Positions 18,709 through 26,895 of a stretch of 64,000 nucleotides of DNA are shown in pieces. This DNA is from Sphingomonas melonis (GTDB lineage: Bacteria; Pseudomonadota; Alphaproteobacteria; Sphingomonadales; Sphingomonadaceae): positions 124,001 to 188,000 of the forward strand of contig NZ_JACCBY010000005.1 of NCBI RefSeq assembly GCF_013409985.1, read 5' to 3'. The notes beneath the pieces are model-generated. The model was not told the origin of the DNA. It saw nothing but the letters and a program-made list of their open reading frames with translations, and did no database searches. Position 1 is the first letter of the stretch, and each line of letters starts with the position of its first letter. Both the position numbers and the translations under genes were made by a program.

Positions 18709-19224
18709 ATGAAGGGCGACCCGCGGGTCATCGAGTATCTGAACGAGGCGCTCAAGAACGAGCTGACCGCGATCAACCAATATTGGCTCCACTACCGGAT
18801 GCTCGACCATTGGGGCGTCTACAAGCTCGCCCAGTACGAGCGGATGGAATCGATCGACGAGATGAAGCACGCCGACTGGCTGTCGGAGCGCATCCTCTTC
18901 CTCGACGGCCTGCCCAATTTCCAGTTGCTCGGCCGGCTGCGCATCGGCGAGACGGTGGAGGAGATCCTCCGCTCCGACCTCGCGATGGAGCAGGAAGCCG
19001 TCGTCCAGCTCAAGGGCGCGATCGCCTATTGCGAGGAAGCCAAGGACTTCGTCAGCCGCGACCTGTTCACCCGCATCCTCGCCAGCGAGGAAGAGCATGT
19101 CGATACGCTCGAGCGCCAGTTCGAGATGATTGAGCGCATGGGCATCCACAATTACGTGCAGCTCAACTCGATCAGCGAGCATGATTCGCCCAAGGCCGGC
19201 GCCGCGCCGCACCTCAACGGCTGA
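18709..19224 (+). CDS. bfr: Bacterioferritin
   Basis: Bacterioferritin is a 24-mer iron store with haem at the dimer interface. With the start at 18709 the ferroxidase ligands fall at their textbook numbers: Glu18, Glu51, His54, Glu94, Glu127 and His130, and the haem ligand at Met52. This, and GGAG ending 8 bases upstream, favour 18709 over the ATG at 18703. The length of 171 residues is slightly above the usual ~158 because of a 10-15-residue C-terminal tail. It follows bfd by about 110 bp with a terminator between them. Confidence 0.96.
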   Translation: MKGDPRVIEYLNEALKNELTAINQYWLHYRMLDHWGVYKLAQYERMESIDEMKHADWLSERILFLDGLPNFQLLGRLRIGETVEEILRSDLAMEQEAVVQLKGAIAYCEEAKDFVSRDLFTRILASEEEHVDTLERQFEMIERMGIHNYVQLNSISEHDSPKAGAAPHLNG

Positions 19225-19239
19225 TCGCCCCAACGACAA

Positions 19240-19265
19240 ACGGCCCCGCGTGATCGCGGGGCCGT
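19240..19265. terminator. Bidirectional hairpin between bfr and the glycine-zipper gene
   Basis: This is a perfect 11-bp stem (ACGGCCCCGCG / CGCGGGGCCGT) with a TGAT loop. On the minus strand it is followed by TTTGTCGTTG, so it probably terminates the glycine-zipper transcript. It lacks a clear U-tract for bfr. Confidence 0.65.
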
Positions 19266-19286
19266 CCTGTGGTCAAACGATCCGGC

Positions 19287-19709
19287 TCAGCGGCACTTGA
19301 CCTTGCCGCGATCGACCGACCGGCCGAGCAAGGCACCACCACCGGCACCGAGCAGCGTGCCGAGCGTGCCGCCGCCGACGAGGTTGCCGAGCACGCCGCC
19401 GCCGACCGCGCCGACCACCAGACCCGTCGTGCCGTCGTTGCGCTTGCAATAGGCACGGCCGTCACGACCACGGTAGATGCGATCGTTGCGGCCGAGACGA
19501 CGCTCGCGATAGCGGCCGTCGCGATAGGCCTGCGACGGCTCCCAATCGCGGTTGTTGTCACCCTGCCAGCGATAATCGCCGCGGCGGTCCTGATAGCGGT
19601 CGCCGCGCTGATCCTGATAGCGGTCGCCGCGCTGGGCGGAGACCGGATCGATCGCGATCGGCGACACCATTGCCACGGTCGCCAAGATGGCTAGAAATCC
19701 GGTCTTCAT
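19287..19709 (-). CDS. Glycine-zipper (2TM) envelope protein
   Basis: The 140-residue protein has a signal peptide (about 1-25, cut after VSAQ), a mature N-terminus made of repeated RGDRYQD units and other R/D/Y-rich sequence, and a C-terminal glycine-zipper 2TM domain (GLVVGAVGGGVLGNLVGGGTLGTLLGAGG, broken here into GxxxG steps) followed by a Cys near the end. Such proteins sit in or on the outer membrane or periplasm; SlyB and related lipoproteins share the zipper, but the function of this type is unknown. ATG 19709 is chosen for GGAGAG upstream and a good signal peptide. Confidence 0.8.
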   Translation of the reverse strand: MKTGFLAILATVAMVSPIAIDPVSAQRGDRYQDQRGDRYQDRRGDYRWQGDNNRDWEPSQAYRDGRYRERRLGRNDRIYRGRDGRAYCKRNDGTTGLVVGAVGGGVLGNLVGGGTLGTLLGAGGGALLGRSVDRGKVKCR

Positions 19710-19782
19710 CGCTGCTCTCCTATGGGGATAGCCGAGATAACCGGATGCGCTGCTAATGGTTGCACCAGGCCCTTGATCTAAC

Positions 19783-20430
19783 TCAATTCCGCCTCCCGTC
19801 ACTGGTCTTCACCAGCCACGGTTTGACCAGCCCGGTCGGGTGCGGCGTGCCCGTCAGCCGCCGCGCCGCGGTCAGTTGCACCGGCTTCAGCAGCAACTGC
19901 CCGCCCATCCCGCCCCCGGTCGGCATCGCCAGGATACGCTTCACCACCGCCATGCCGGACACGACATGGCCGAAGGCGGCATAGCCGGGGTAACTGCCCT
20001 TGGCGTCCATGCTCGGCATCGCGCCGACGGTGATGAAGAAATTGCCGCCCGCCGACCCGGCTTCGGCGCGACGCGCCATCGAGATCGTACCATCGACGTG
20101 CCGCAGCCCGGTCATCGCCGTCGTCTCCAGCGGGAACGACGGCAGGATGCGGCGTGCATCGGTGCGGATGCCGCCCTGGATGAAGCCGAGCCCCGGCTTG
20201 CTGCGGTTGCGCGCCGAGCGATAGAAACTCATCCCGTCGAACCGGCCATCATCGACATAGCCCATGAAATTGGCGACGGTCCGCGGCGCCCGTCGCGCCT
20301 CCAGCGCCAGCACGATCGGTCCGTAAGGCGTGTCGAGCCGCACCCGCACCACCGCCGGCTCGCGGGGGGCGGCAGCGGGTGTGGCGGTCGACATCGCGGC
20401 GGTAGCGAGCAGGATCAGGGAGAGGCGCAT
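19783..20430 (-). CDS. Periplasmic cyclophilin-type peptidyl-prolyl isomerase
   Basis: The 215-residue protein has a signal peptide (to about residue 22) and a cyclophilin domain: VRVRLDTPYGPIVLALE, then APRTVANFMGYVDDGRFDG with FYRS (active-site Arg), GFIQGG, and GNFFITVGAMPSMD. It should assist folding of exported proteins. A basic C-terminal tail of about 30 residues is extra. ATG 20430 is taken; a GTG two codons earlier is also possible. It converges with nothing and is transcribed away from the noncoding stretch at 20431-21026. Confidence 0.88.
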   Translation of the reverse strand: MRLSLILLATAAMSTATPAAAPREPAVVRVRLDTPYGPIVLALEARRAPRTVANFMGYVDDGRFDGMSFYRSARNRSKPGLGFIQGGIRTDARRILPSFPLETTAMTGLRHVDGTISMARRAEAGSAGGNFFITVGAMPSMDAKGSYPGYAAFGHVVSGMAVVKRILAMPTGGGMGGQLLLKPVQLTAARRLTGTPHPTGLVKPWLVKTSDGRRN

Positions 20431-20479
20431 CGTCACCCGCTATGCCGAACGCCCGCGACGCACAACCATCTGCGACAGG

Positions 20480-20625
20480 ACCATTCCAATACCGATTGTG
20501 CTTAACGAACGCCTGATTGCAGCTTTTGCAATTGCACAAAGCCATGCTGCGATGCACAAAGACCGTGCCTTTCAGGCATCCTCTCCTAAAAACTTTCGGC
20601 CGGTCTTCTGACCGGCCTTTTTTTT
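20480..20625 (+). ncRNA. Candidate small RNA ending in a strong terminator
   Basis: GGCCGGTC-TTCT-GACCGGCC (20598-20617) followed by eight T (20618-20625) is the best intrinsic terminator in the window, yet no plus-strand gene precedes it. The upstream 120 bases hold two copies of TGCACAAAG (20533, 20553) and the pyrimidine stretch CATCCTCTCCT, able to pair with a ribosome binding site. A short regulatory RNA is plausible; its 5' end is a guess. Confidence 0.35.
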
Positions 20626-21026
20626 GGCCGCGATTTGGCGTATTCAATCCTTGCCCAGAACGCGCCGTCAACGAAATATACGGAGCGGAGCCAGCCGGTG
20701 AACAACCGGCACCGGCACGTTCGGGCCGCGGGGGATCGAGTCGACCGGCGTTCGATTCTCCCCCGTGGTTTTCGTCCTCGACGTCTGGGCCGTGCCGACG
20801 GTGCGCCGTTAGCCCGACTGGCTGAGCGTCATCTATTGGTGACGGGGCTACCCCTACTGCCCTGTCGACCTCGGTTAGGCGGAAATCAGCGCACGGACGC
20901 AGCGTTTCGCTCGGTATTCTAGCGGTTTTCACCGGCCCACATGCCATTGCATCTACAATACCCTCGTGACGGCATGCGCAATACGTCGTGCAGCACGTCA
21001 GCGCCTATGTGGGAAGAAGTAGGTCA
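20626..21026. other. Noncoding stretch with local hairpins, no gene recognised
   Basis: No credible ORF was found. Inverted arms GGGGGATCGA (20731 region) and TCGATTCTCCCCC, and GTGAACAACCGGC/GCCGG pairs, suggest secondary structure. I checked for tmRNA, RNase P and tRNA features and did not find them. The last ~40 bases form the leader of the acetyltransferase gene. Confidence 0.4.
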
Positions 21027-21845
21027 ATGAGTTTTTTGATAAGCGGCGCTCCGATTGACGTTTGCAGGCAAGTCTCGATTTCGATTGACCACCGCACCCA
21101 TTTTGACTGGTCTGATCAACAAACCTCGACCTTGATCGAAGCACCGGCACGCCTCGAAAGCGGGTCGTTCCAGATCGATTTCATTGGGGCATTCTCGTAT
21201 TTCAACGGCGGCAATACCGAATTTCTATATACGGCGAGCGTCGGCCGGTATTGCTCGATCGCGACCAACGTCCTCACGGGCCCGCCCGAACACCCAACAA
21301 CCTTTCTCTCCACCCATCCGATCTTCCAGCATAAGGTGTCGACAACGCATCTTGAATCGCAGTTTCGTATGCGGAACGCGCCGATGCTTACGAAAAGTAA
21401 AGCCGTCGCGACGGACCTGTATGACGCGCGCTTCGGCAGGATCGTCGTCGGCAATGATGTGTGGATCGGCGAAGGCGTGTTCATTCGGCGCGGCGTGACC
21501 GTAGGCGATGGTGCCATCATCGGGTCACGCGCCGTCGTTGTTAAGGATGTCCCTCCCTTCGCCATCGTCGGGGGCACCCCGGCGGAGATTATCCGCTATC
21601 GCTTCGAACAACCGATCATTGAGCGCCTGCTCGAAATCGGCTGGTGGAAATATAATTTTCGGATTTTTGACGATGTCGACTTCACCAATATCGAACAGGC
21701 ACTTGAAATGATGACCGCCAATCTGGACAGCGGAAAGGTCGACCTCAATCGTCCGCCTATGGTCCAGATCGACCGCAGCGGACATGCCATCCTGTGCCGA
21801 TACGACAGCGATCTCGGCCAGATTGTAGCAGGCATCGCCGCATGA
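21027..21845 (+). CDS. Left-handed beta-helix O-acetyltransferase (CatB/XAT type)
   Basis: The 272-residue protein carries hexapeptide repeats of the xenobiotic/serine acetyltransferase type: SVGRYCSIATNV, then after a loop with a long insert IVVGNDVWIGEGVFIRRGVTVGDGAIIGSRAVVVKDVPPFAIVGG (split here by rungs), then the typical EIIRYRF-helix C-cap. The catalytic His probably lies in the HPT/HPIF loop. It likely acetylates a sugar of a surface glycan. ATG 21027 with AAGAAGTAGG upstream is preferred over GTG 20988. It overlaps the glycosyltransferase gene by four bases, and both are lower in G+C than their neighbours, which suggests transfer. Confidence 0.82.
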   Translation: MSFLISGAPIDVCRQVSISIDHRTHFDWSDQQTSTLIEAPARLESGSFQIDFIGAFSYFNGGNTEFLYTASVGRYCSIATNVLTGPPEHPTTFLSTHPIFQHKVSTTHLESQFRMRNAPMLTKSKAVATDLYDARFGRIVVGNDVWIGEGVFIRRGVTVGDGAIIGSRAVVVKDVPPFAIVGGTPAEIIRYRFEQPIIERLLEIGWWKYNFRIFDDVDFTNIEQALEMMTANLDSGKVDLNRPPMVQIDRSGHAILCRYDSDLGQIVAGIAA

Positions 21846-23389
21846 GCACGACCTTCCACCGCATCTGGTTCGGGGATAAAGCGGTCCCCGTTGAGTATGA
21901 GCACTATTGGCAGGCGTGGCAACGTCAGTTCCCGGAATGCCGGTTCGTCACGTGGAGAGACGACGACATAGACCGCCTGACACTGAGCCGGAACCGCCTA
22001 CGGGAATTCCGTAGCCATGCGGCGCGCGCCGACCTCGCCCGTTATGAAATCCTGCACGCGGAGGGCGGCATCTATCTCGATTGCGACATCAAGCCGCATA
22101 TGCCTTTCGCGGTCGATGAGATGACGAGCCGCCTCACCGTCTGCAACGAGACCGACGCCACCGATTATTGTTCGATCGGCTTCATCGCCACGCCGCCGGG
22201 GCATCCGCTCTTTCTGGAGCTGGTCCAACATATCCTGCGCAACCCGATCGACGAAAGCCGCCCCAACGTCTCCACCGGTCCGTGGCTGTTCGGCGCGGCG
22301 CTGCAACGGCACCCGCATGCGCGCTTACCAACCGCCACCTTCTACCCCTATCTCTACGACGAGCCATTCGCGGCGATCCGGATGCGCGACCTCGCGCAGA
22401 CCTTCGGGATACACATCTGGGGCGGGTCGTGGCTTACACCCGCGGCGAAGCAGGACACCGCGTGGAAACTGCTTGGCAAAGGCGAAATCACGCAAACTGC
22501 AGCGATCGTCGCCAGCCTCGACGGACCTTGGGCGCAGGATGCCGCTACGATGATCGATACGATCCGCGACATCCGACAAAAGACGCTGCAGGTCGCCCCC
22601 ACCCTGTTCCCTAATCTGGCGATCAGGCCCAGCGATCGGCCCGCGTTTGAATTTGGCAAGGTGGTCGACTGGCTATTGGCGCAGAACGCGGATCGCATGG
22701 TGTGGCAGATCGGTGCCGCCGACGACGCCCTCGTCGATCCACTACGTCCGGCACTGATCAACTATGACCCGCCGGCCGTTCTTCTCGAGCCCAATCCTCA
22801 TCTTTTTGCGATGCTGAAAAAGGCTTACGCGCGCAACGGCAACAGCCGGCTGCTTGCGGCCGCTTATGGCCAAGGCGCGGGAGAATCGACCTTGGACGCG
22901 ATCACCCCGGCAGGTGCCGCCGCTCCCGGCCTGCCCGATCGGGTCGGCCTATCGTCTGTCCACGATGACCAAAACGCAGTTGGTGGAAGGACGATCGACA
23001 CAGCGACACCCGAGCAAATCCGACATTGCCTCGATCCCATTCCTGTGCCGATCATCGATCATACCACGATGCTCGCCGAGGCGGCCGGCCGAAGCCCTGA
23101 CATACTCGTTGTCGATGCAAAGGGAATGGAACGGCAGATCATCGACGACATTCTGCTGCATCAGGCGTCGCCACAGGTGATCCACTTCAAGATTCGATCC
23201 CTCGATCCGGCTGATCAGCAGGCGCTTCTGTCCTTGCTGGCGGATCGTTATACGGTGATCACATTCGACAACGACATGACGGCCTATCGCCATGACGTTA
23301 TCCTTGAATATGCGCGTGCGCTCTATGTCGATCACGGCTTGCCCACGATATTTGCGGAAGCCGTCGCCCGTATAAACGGCATCACTTGA
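21842..23389 (+). CDS. GT32-type glycosyltransferase fused to a degenerate FkbM-like domain
   Basis: The 515-residue protein has two parts. Residues 1-250 are a sugar-binding-region glycosyltransferase: FHRIWFG at the start, a W-x-D-x-D stretch near 38-43, ARADLARYEILHAEGGIYLDCDI (60-83) with the D-x-D pair 80/82, and STGPWLFGAAL. Residues ~275-510 resemble a FkbM methyltransferase: VLLEPNPHLFAMLKKAY keeps the acidic SAM-ribose position, but the glycine motif reads IGAADD and the usual KID-E-G-x-E is VVDAKGMERQ. The second domain may have lost activity. It is coupled to the acetyltransferase gene by ATGA overlap. The acceptor is unknown; a capsule or lipopolysaccharide decoration is likely. 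Confidence 0.75.
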   Translation: MSTTFHRIWFGDKAVPVEYEHYWQAWQRQFPECRFVTWRDDDIDRLTLSRNRLREFRSHAARADLARYEILHAEGGIYLDCDIKPHMPFAVDEMTSRLTVCNETDATDYCSIGFIATPPGHPLFLELVQHILRNPIDESRPNVSTGPWLFGAALQRHPHARLPTATFYPYLYDEPFAAIRMRDLAQTFGIHIWGGSWLTPAAKQDTAWKLLGKGEITQTAAIVASLDGPWAQDAATMIDTIRDIRQKTLQVAPTLFPNLAIRPSDRPAFEFGKVVDWLLAQNADRMVWQIGAADDALVDPLRPALINYDPPAVLLEPNPHLFAMLKKAYARNGNSRLLAAAYGQGAGESTLDAITPAGAAAPGLPDRVGLSSVHDDQNAVGGRTIDTATPEQIRHCLDPIPVPIIDHTTMLAEAAGRSPDILVVDAKGMERQIIDDILLHQASPQVIHFKIRSLDPADQQALLSLLADRYTVITFDNDMTAYRHDVILEYARALYVDHGLPTIFAEAVARINGIT

Positions 23390-23432
23390 AGCCGCGCCGG
23401 ATATAGCGATGGTAACGCCCAAGAACGGCAAA

Positions 23433-23454
23433 GCGCCCCTCCACTCGGGGGCGC
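23433..23454 (-). terminator. Hairpin between converging GT and Hpt genes
   Basis: GCGCCCC and GGGGCGC form a 7-bp stem with an 8-base loop. On the minus strand it is followed by TTTGCCGTTCTT, so it may end the Hpt transcript. Confidence 0.5.
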
Positions 23455-23471
23455 CTGGATAACCTGCCGCG

Positions 23472-23885
23472 TCACACCTTCCGCCCGAATCCCCCCGGCG
23501 CCGGTCGCCGGGGGACCAGCGGGTTGGCCTCGCGTTCCAGCAACGCCAGCGTCTCGAAGAACAGCGGCCGCAATTGCACCACCTGTTCCAGCGCCTCCTC
23601 GCACGTGTCCTGCCGCTCGACGCAGCCGCGCGCGAGTTCCTCCACCGACTCGGCCAGAGTCGCCAGCGGCTCGGCGCCGAACTGGCGGGCCTCGCCCTTC
23701 AGCGTGTGCGCGGGGATGACCATGGCGGCGGCGCTGCCGCTGCGCATCGCCTGTTCGATCGCCACCACGGATTTGACGCCGTCCTCACGGAAATAGCCGA
23801 GGATGCGCACGAAGCCGGTGCCGAGCTCGGTGCGCGCCTGCGCGAACACCGCCCAATCCACCAACGTGCTGCCTACGAACGACAC
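23472..23885 (-). CDS. Hpt domain phosphotransfer protein
   Basis: The 137-residue four-helix protein has the Hpt signature VIPAHTLKGEARQFGA, with phospho-acceptor His60, and helices on both sides (LATLAESVEELARG and a C-terminal helix). It should relay phosphate between a hybrid kinase and a response regulator. No partner is adjacent. The GTG at 23885 is chosen because GGAGAAGG precedes it; another GTG at 23918 would add eleven residues. It stands alone, downstream of der and reading in the same direction. Confidence 0.82.
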   Translation of the reverse strand: MSFVGSTLVDWAVFAQARTELGTGFVRILGYFREDGVKSVVAIEQAMRSGSAAAMVIPAHTLKGEARQFGAEPLATLAESVEELARGCVERQDTCEEALEQVVQLRPLFFETLALLEREANPLVPRRPAPGGFGRKV

Positions 23886-23978
23886 TGCCTTCTCCCCTCG
23901 GCCGTGGGGTGATCCCACATCGGTTCGCCGGCGATCCTACACCCAAGCGGTAAACACGACGTTGCCGAGTGTTGCAGG

Positions 23979-25352
23979 TTATTCCTTGTTGTCGAAGGGA
24001 TTCTTCGGCGCGCGGAAAGTCATCCGGACCGGAACGGCCCCGAATCCCAGTTCTTTGCGCATCGAATTGACAAGATACCGCTCGTAGCTCGCTGGCAGCT
24101 GGTCGACGCGCGTGCCAAACACCACGAAGCTCGGCGGCCGCGTCTTGACCTGTGTGACGTAGCGCATCTTGATCCGCTTGCCGCCCGGCGCGGGTGGCGG
24201 ATTCGCCTCGATCGCGCGTTCGAACCAGCGGTTCATCTCGCCGGTGCCGACGCGCTTCGACCAGGCCTCGCGCGTGTCGAACGCCGCCTGCATCAGCTGG
24301 TCGATGCCCTTGCCGGTCGCCGCCGACACCGTCATCACCGTGACGCCCTTGACCTGGCTGAGGCCGTCCTCGAGCGCGCGCTTGACGCCGTTGAACAGCG
24401 ACGAGGCATTCTCCGCCACGTCCCATTTGTTGAGCGCGATGACCAGCGCCCGCCCCTCTTCGAGCACCTTGTCGGCGATGCGCAGGTCCTGCGCCTCCAG
24501 CCCCAGCGTCGCGTCGAGCAACAGCACCACGACCTCGGCGAAATCGACCGCGTGCAGCGCATCGGCGACCGACATCTTCTCCAGCTTGTCCTGCACCTTG
24601 GCGCGCTTGCGCATGCCGGCGGTGTCGATCAGCCGCACCGGGCGCGGCTCGCCCTTGGGATCGTGCCACAGCCAGTCGACCGCGATCGAATCGCGCGTGA
24701 TCCCCGCCTCGGGGCCGGTGATCATCCGGTCCTCGCCGAGCATGCGGTTGATCAGCGTCGACTTGCCCGCGTTCGGGCGGCCGACGATGGCGAGCTTGAG
24801 CGGCGCATCGGGCCGGTCGTCCTCATCCTCCTCGGACATTTCGGCGAGCGCCTTTTCGATATGCGGCAGCAGCGCCTCGAACAGGTCGCCCATCCCCTCG
24901 CCGTGCTCGGCGGAGAGTTGGACGGGATCGCCGAACCCCAGCGCCAGTGATTCGAGAATGCCCTGCTCGCCCGCCTTGCCCTCCGCCTTGTTGGCGGCGA
25001 GGATCACCGGCGTGGTCGAGGAGCGCAGCCAGCGGCCGATCTCCTCGTCGAGCGGCACGATGCCGGCGCGCGCGTCGAACAGGAACAGCGCGACATCGGC
25101 CTGGCCGATCGCCGCCTCGGTCTGCATCCGCATCCGGCCGGGCAGCGTCTGCGCGTCGTGATCCTCGTAACCCGCGGTGTCGATGACGCGGAAGTCGAGG
25201 CCGATCAGATGCGCGTCGCCCTCGCGCCGGTCGCGGGTGACGCCGGGGCGATCGTCGACGAGGGCGAGTTTCTTGCCGACCAGACGGTTGAACAGCGTCG
25301 ACTTGCCGACGTTGGGACGGCCGACGATCGCGACGGTGGGAATACGGGACAT
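23979..25352 (-). CDS. der: Ribosome biogenesis GTPase Der (EngA)
   Basis: Der is an essential GTPase of 50S subunit assembly. The 457 residues contain two GTPase domains: GRPNVGKS (11-18), DTAGYED and NKAEG in the first, GRPNAGKS (191-198), DTAGMRKRAK and NKWD in the second. These are followed by the KH-like C-terminal domain (VVFGTRVDQLPASYERYL). An acidic linker (SEEDEDD) separates the two GTPase domains. It is the last gene of the yfgM-bamB-der order seen in many proteobacteria, although a 150-bp family A palindrome separates it from bamB here. Confidence 0.97.
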   Translation of the reverse strand: MSRIPTVAIVGRPNVGKSTLFNRLVGKKLALVDDRPGVTRDRREGDAHLIGLDFRVIDTAGYEDHDAQTLPGRMRMQTEAAIGQADVALFLFDARAGIVPLDEEIGRWLRSSTTPVILAANKAEGKAGEQGILESLALGFGDPVQLSAEHGEGMGDLFEALLPHIEKALAEMSEEDEDDRPDAPLKLAIVGRPNAGKSTLINRMLGEDRMITGPEAGITRDSIAVDWLWHDPKGEPRPVRLIDTAGMRKRAKVQDKLEKMSVADALHAVDFAEVVVLLLDATLGLEAQDLRIADKVLEEGRALVIALNKWDVAENASSLFNGVKRALEDGLSQVKGVTVMTVSAATGKGIDQLMQAAFDTREAWSKRVGTGEMNRWFERAIEANPPPAPGGKRIKMRYVTQVKTRPPSFVVFGTRVDQLPASYERYLVNSMRKELGFGAVPVRMTFRAPKNPFDNKE

Positions 25353-25412
25353 GCCCGCGCTCTTAGAAGAGGTGGCGGGAAAATACCAATCCTCCCCGGC
25401 GCGGCCACCTCA

Positions 25413-25562
25413 CTCCTCCCCCGCAAGGGGGAGGGGGACCGCTCGGCCGCTAGCCGAGTGGTGGAGGGGGAGGAAAGGGCGGGAGGCAGGCGCCCGAGCT
25501 TCCGCCCTTTTCTCCCCCTCCGTCAGCGCTTTGCGCTGCCACCTCCCCCTGGCGGGGGAGGA
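25413..25562. repeat. Long intergenic palindrome, family A copy 3
   Basis: The outer arms CTCCTCCCCCGCAAGGGGGAG and CCTGGCGGGGGAGGAC enclose inner arms AGGAAAGGGCGGGAG and CTTCCGCCCTTTTCTCC. It lies inside the bamB-der intergenic region, between cotranscribed genes. Confidence 0.85.
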
Positions 25563-25569
25563 CTTTGGG

Positions 25570-26895
25570 TCACCGGTACGCGGTGATCTTGCCCGACTGG
25601 CCCAGCGTGTACAGCGTCGACTTCACCACGATCGGCGGCAGCGCGAAGCTGTCCTTCGCCTCGATCGTCGTCGCGATGCTGCCGTCGGTCGGCGAGGCGA
25701 ACACCACCTGCCCCAGCGAATTGGTCAGCACCAGCCGGTTGCCCGCCAGCACCGGCCCGAACCAGGTGACCTGCGGCCCCTTGTTCTTCTTGGCGTTCTT
25801 GAACCGCTGCAATTGCGCGATCCAGCGCGCCTTGCCGTTCGAGCGCGCCAGGCAGACCAGCCGCGCATCGTCGGTGACGACGAACAGCCATTCGCCCGCG
25901 ATCCACGGCGTCGAGATGCCGGCGAAATTCTGCTCCCACAGCCGCTGGCCGGTGGCGAGGTCGAGGCTGACCATGCGGCCGCCCTGCCCGACCGCGAAGA
26001 CCCGGCCGCTGTCGATCACCGGCGCCGCGTCGATATCCGACAGGCTCGACACCGAGGTGGTGATCGAGGTGCGCGACAGCGCGTCGCCCCACAGCACGCG
26101 GCCGTTCTCGTAGCGATAGGCGTTGAGCTCGCCGCTCGAGAAGCCGGCGACCACCGTACCCTGGCTGGCCGAGGGTGCGGCGACGCCGAACACGCCCTGC
26201 GTCTCCAGCGTGCCCGACTGCGCCCACTGGACCTTGCCGTCGCTCTGATCGAGCGCGAAGATCTGATTGTCCTGGCTCAGCACATAGACCGAGCCGTTGG
26301 CGACGGTCGGCGCGCCGCGCAGCGGCCCGCCCGGCTTGGCGCGCCAGATTTCCTTGCCATCCGCGGCGTTGAACGCGACGACGTCGCCGACGCCGTCCGT
26401 GGCGAAGACGCGGCCCTCGTCATAGCTCGCGCCGCCGCCGAAGCGCGCCGGCCGGTTCTCGTCACCGCTGCTGACCGAGGCGCTCCACAGCTTCGCTCCC
26501 GTGTCGGCGGCAAAGGCGTGGAGCTGCGCGGTCACGTCGACCACGAACAATTTGTTATCGGCGACGACCGGCGACGCGCCGAGCCGCTGGCGGTTCGAAC
26601 CGCCGGCGACCGACGCCTGCCAGGCGCGCGACGGCGCCTCGGCCAGCGCGAGCTGGCCCATCGATTTGGCCGCATTGCCGCCCGGCTGCGTCCAGGCGTC
26701 GTTCGCCTCGGCCGCCGGCAGCGTCACCTGGATGTCGGCGATCGTGCTGTCCGCCTCGATCGCATTTTCCGAGGCGAGGATCGGCACGCGCTCGCCGACC
26801 GTCGGGGTCTTCTTGGGGCCGCCCTTGAAGATGCCGCAGGCGGACAGCGCCATCAGCGCCGCCACCGCCACCGAGGCCCGATATCTGGTCGTCAT
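25570..26895 (-). CDS. bamB: Outer membrane assembly lipoprotein BamB
   Basis: BamB is the beta-propeller lipoprotein of the BAM complex that inserts outer membrane proteins. The 441 residues have a signal peptide with lipobox LSAC (lipid on Cys20), then a PQQ-like eight-bladed propeller with repeating tryptophan-docking blades (for example WTQPGG, LWSASV, IWRAKP, WAQSGT, LWGDAL, LWEQNFAG). It overlaps yfgM by four bases and precedes der. The length is somewhat above the E. coli protein (392) because of a long N-terminal linker. Confidence 0.92.
   Translation of the reverse strand: MTTRYRASVAVAALMALSACGIFKGGPKKTPTVGERVPILASENAIEADSTIADIQVTLPAAEANDAWTQPGGNAAKSMGQLALAEAPSRAWQASVAGGSNRQRLGASPVVADNKLFVVDVTAQLHAFAADTGAKLWSASVSSGDENRPARFGGGASYDEGRVFATDGVGDVVAFNAADGKEIWRAKPGGPLRGAPTVANGSVYVLSQDNQIFALDQSDGKVQWAQSGTLETQGVFGVAAPSASQGTVVAGFSSGELNAYRYENGRVLWGDALSRTSITTSVSSLSDIDAAPVIDSGRVFAVGQGGRMVSLDLATGQRLWEQNFAGISTPWIAGEWLFVVTDDARLVCLARSNGKARWIAQLQRFKNAKKNKGPQVTWFGPVLAGNRLVLTNSLGQVVFASPTDGSIATTIEAKDSFALPPIVVKSTLYTLGQSGKITAYR

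Noticed and set aside
20626..21026. Permuted tmRNA or RNase P RNA
   Set aside because: No tag ORF, no CCA-flanked T arm, and no GAGGAAAGTCC motif were found.
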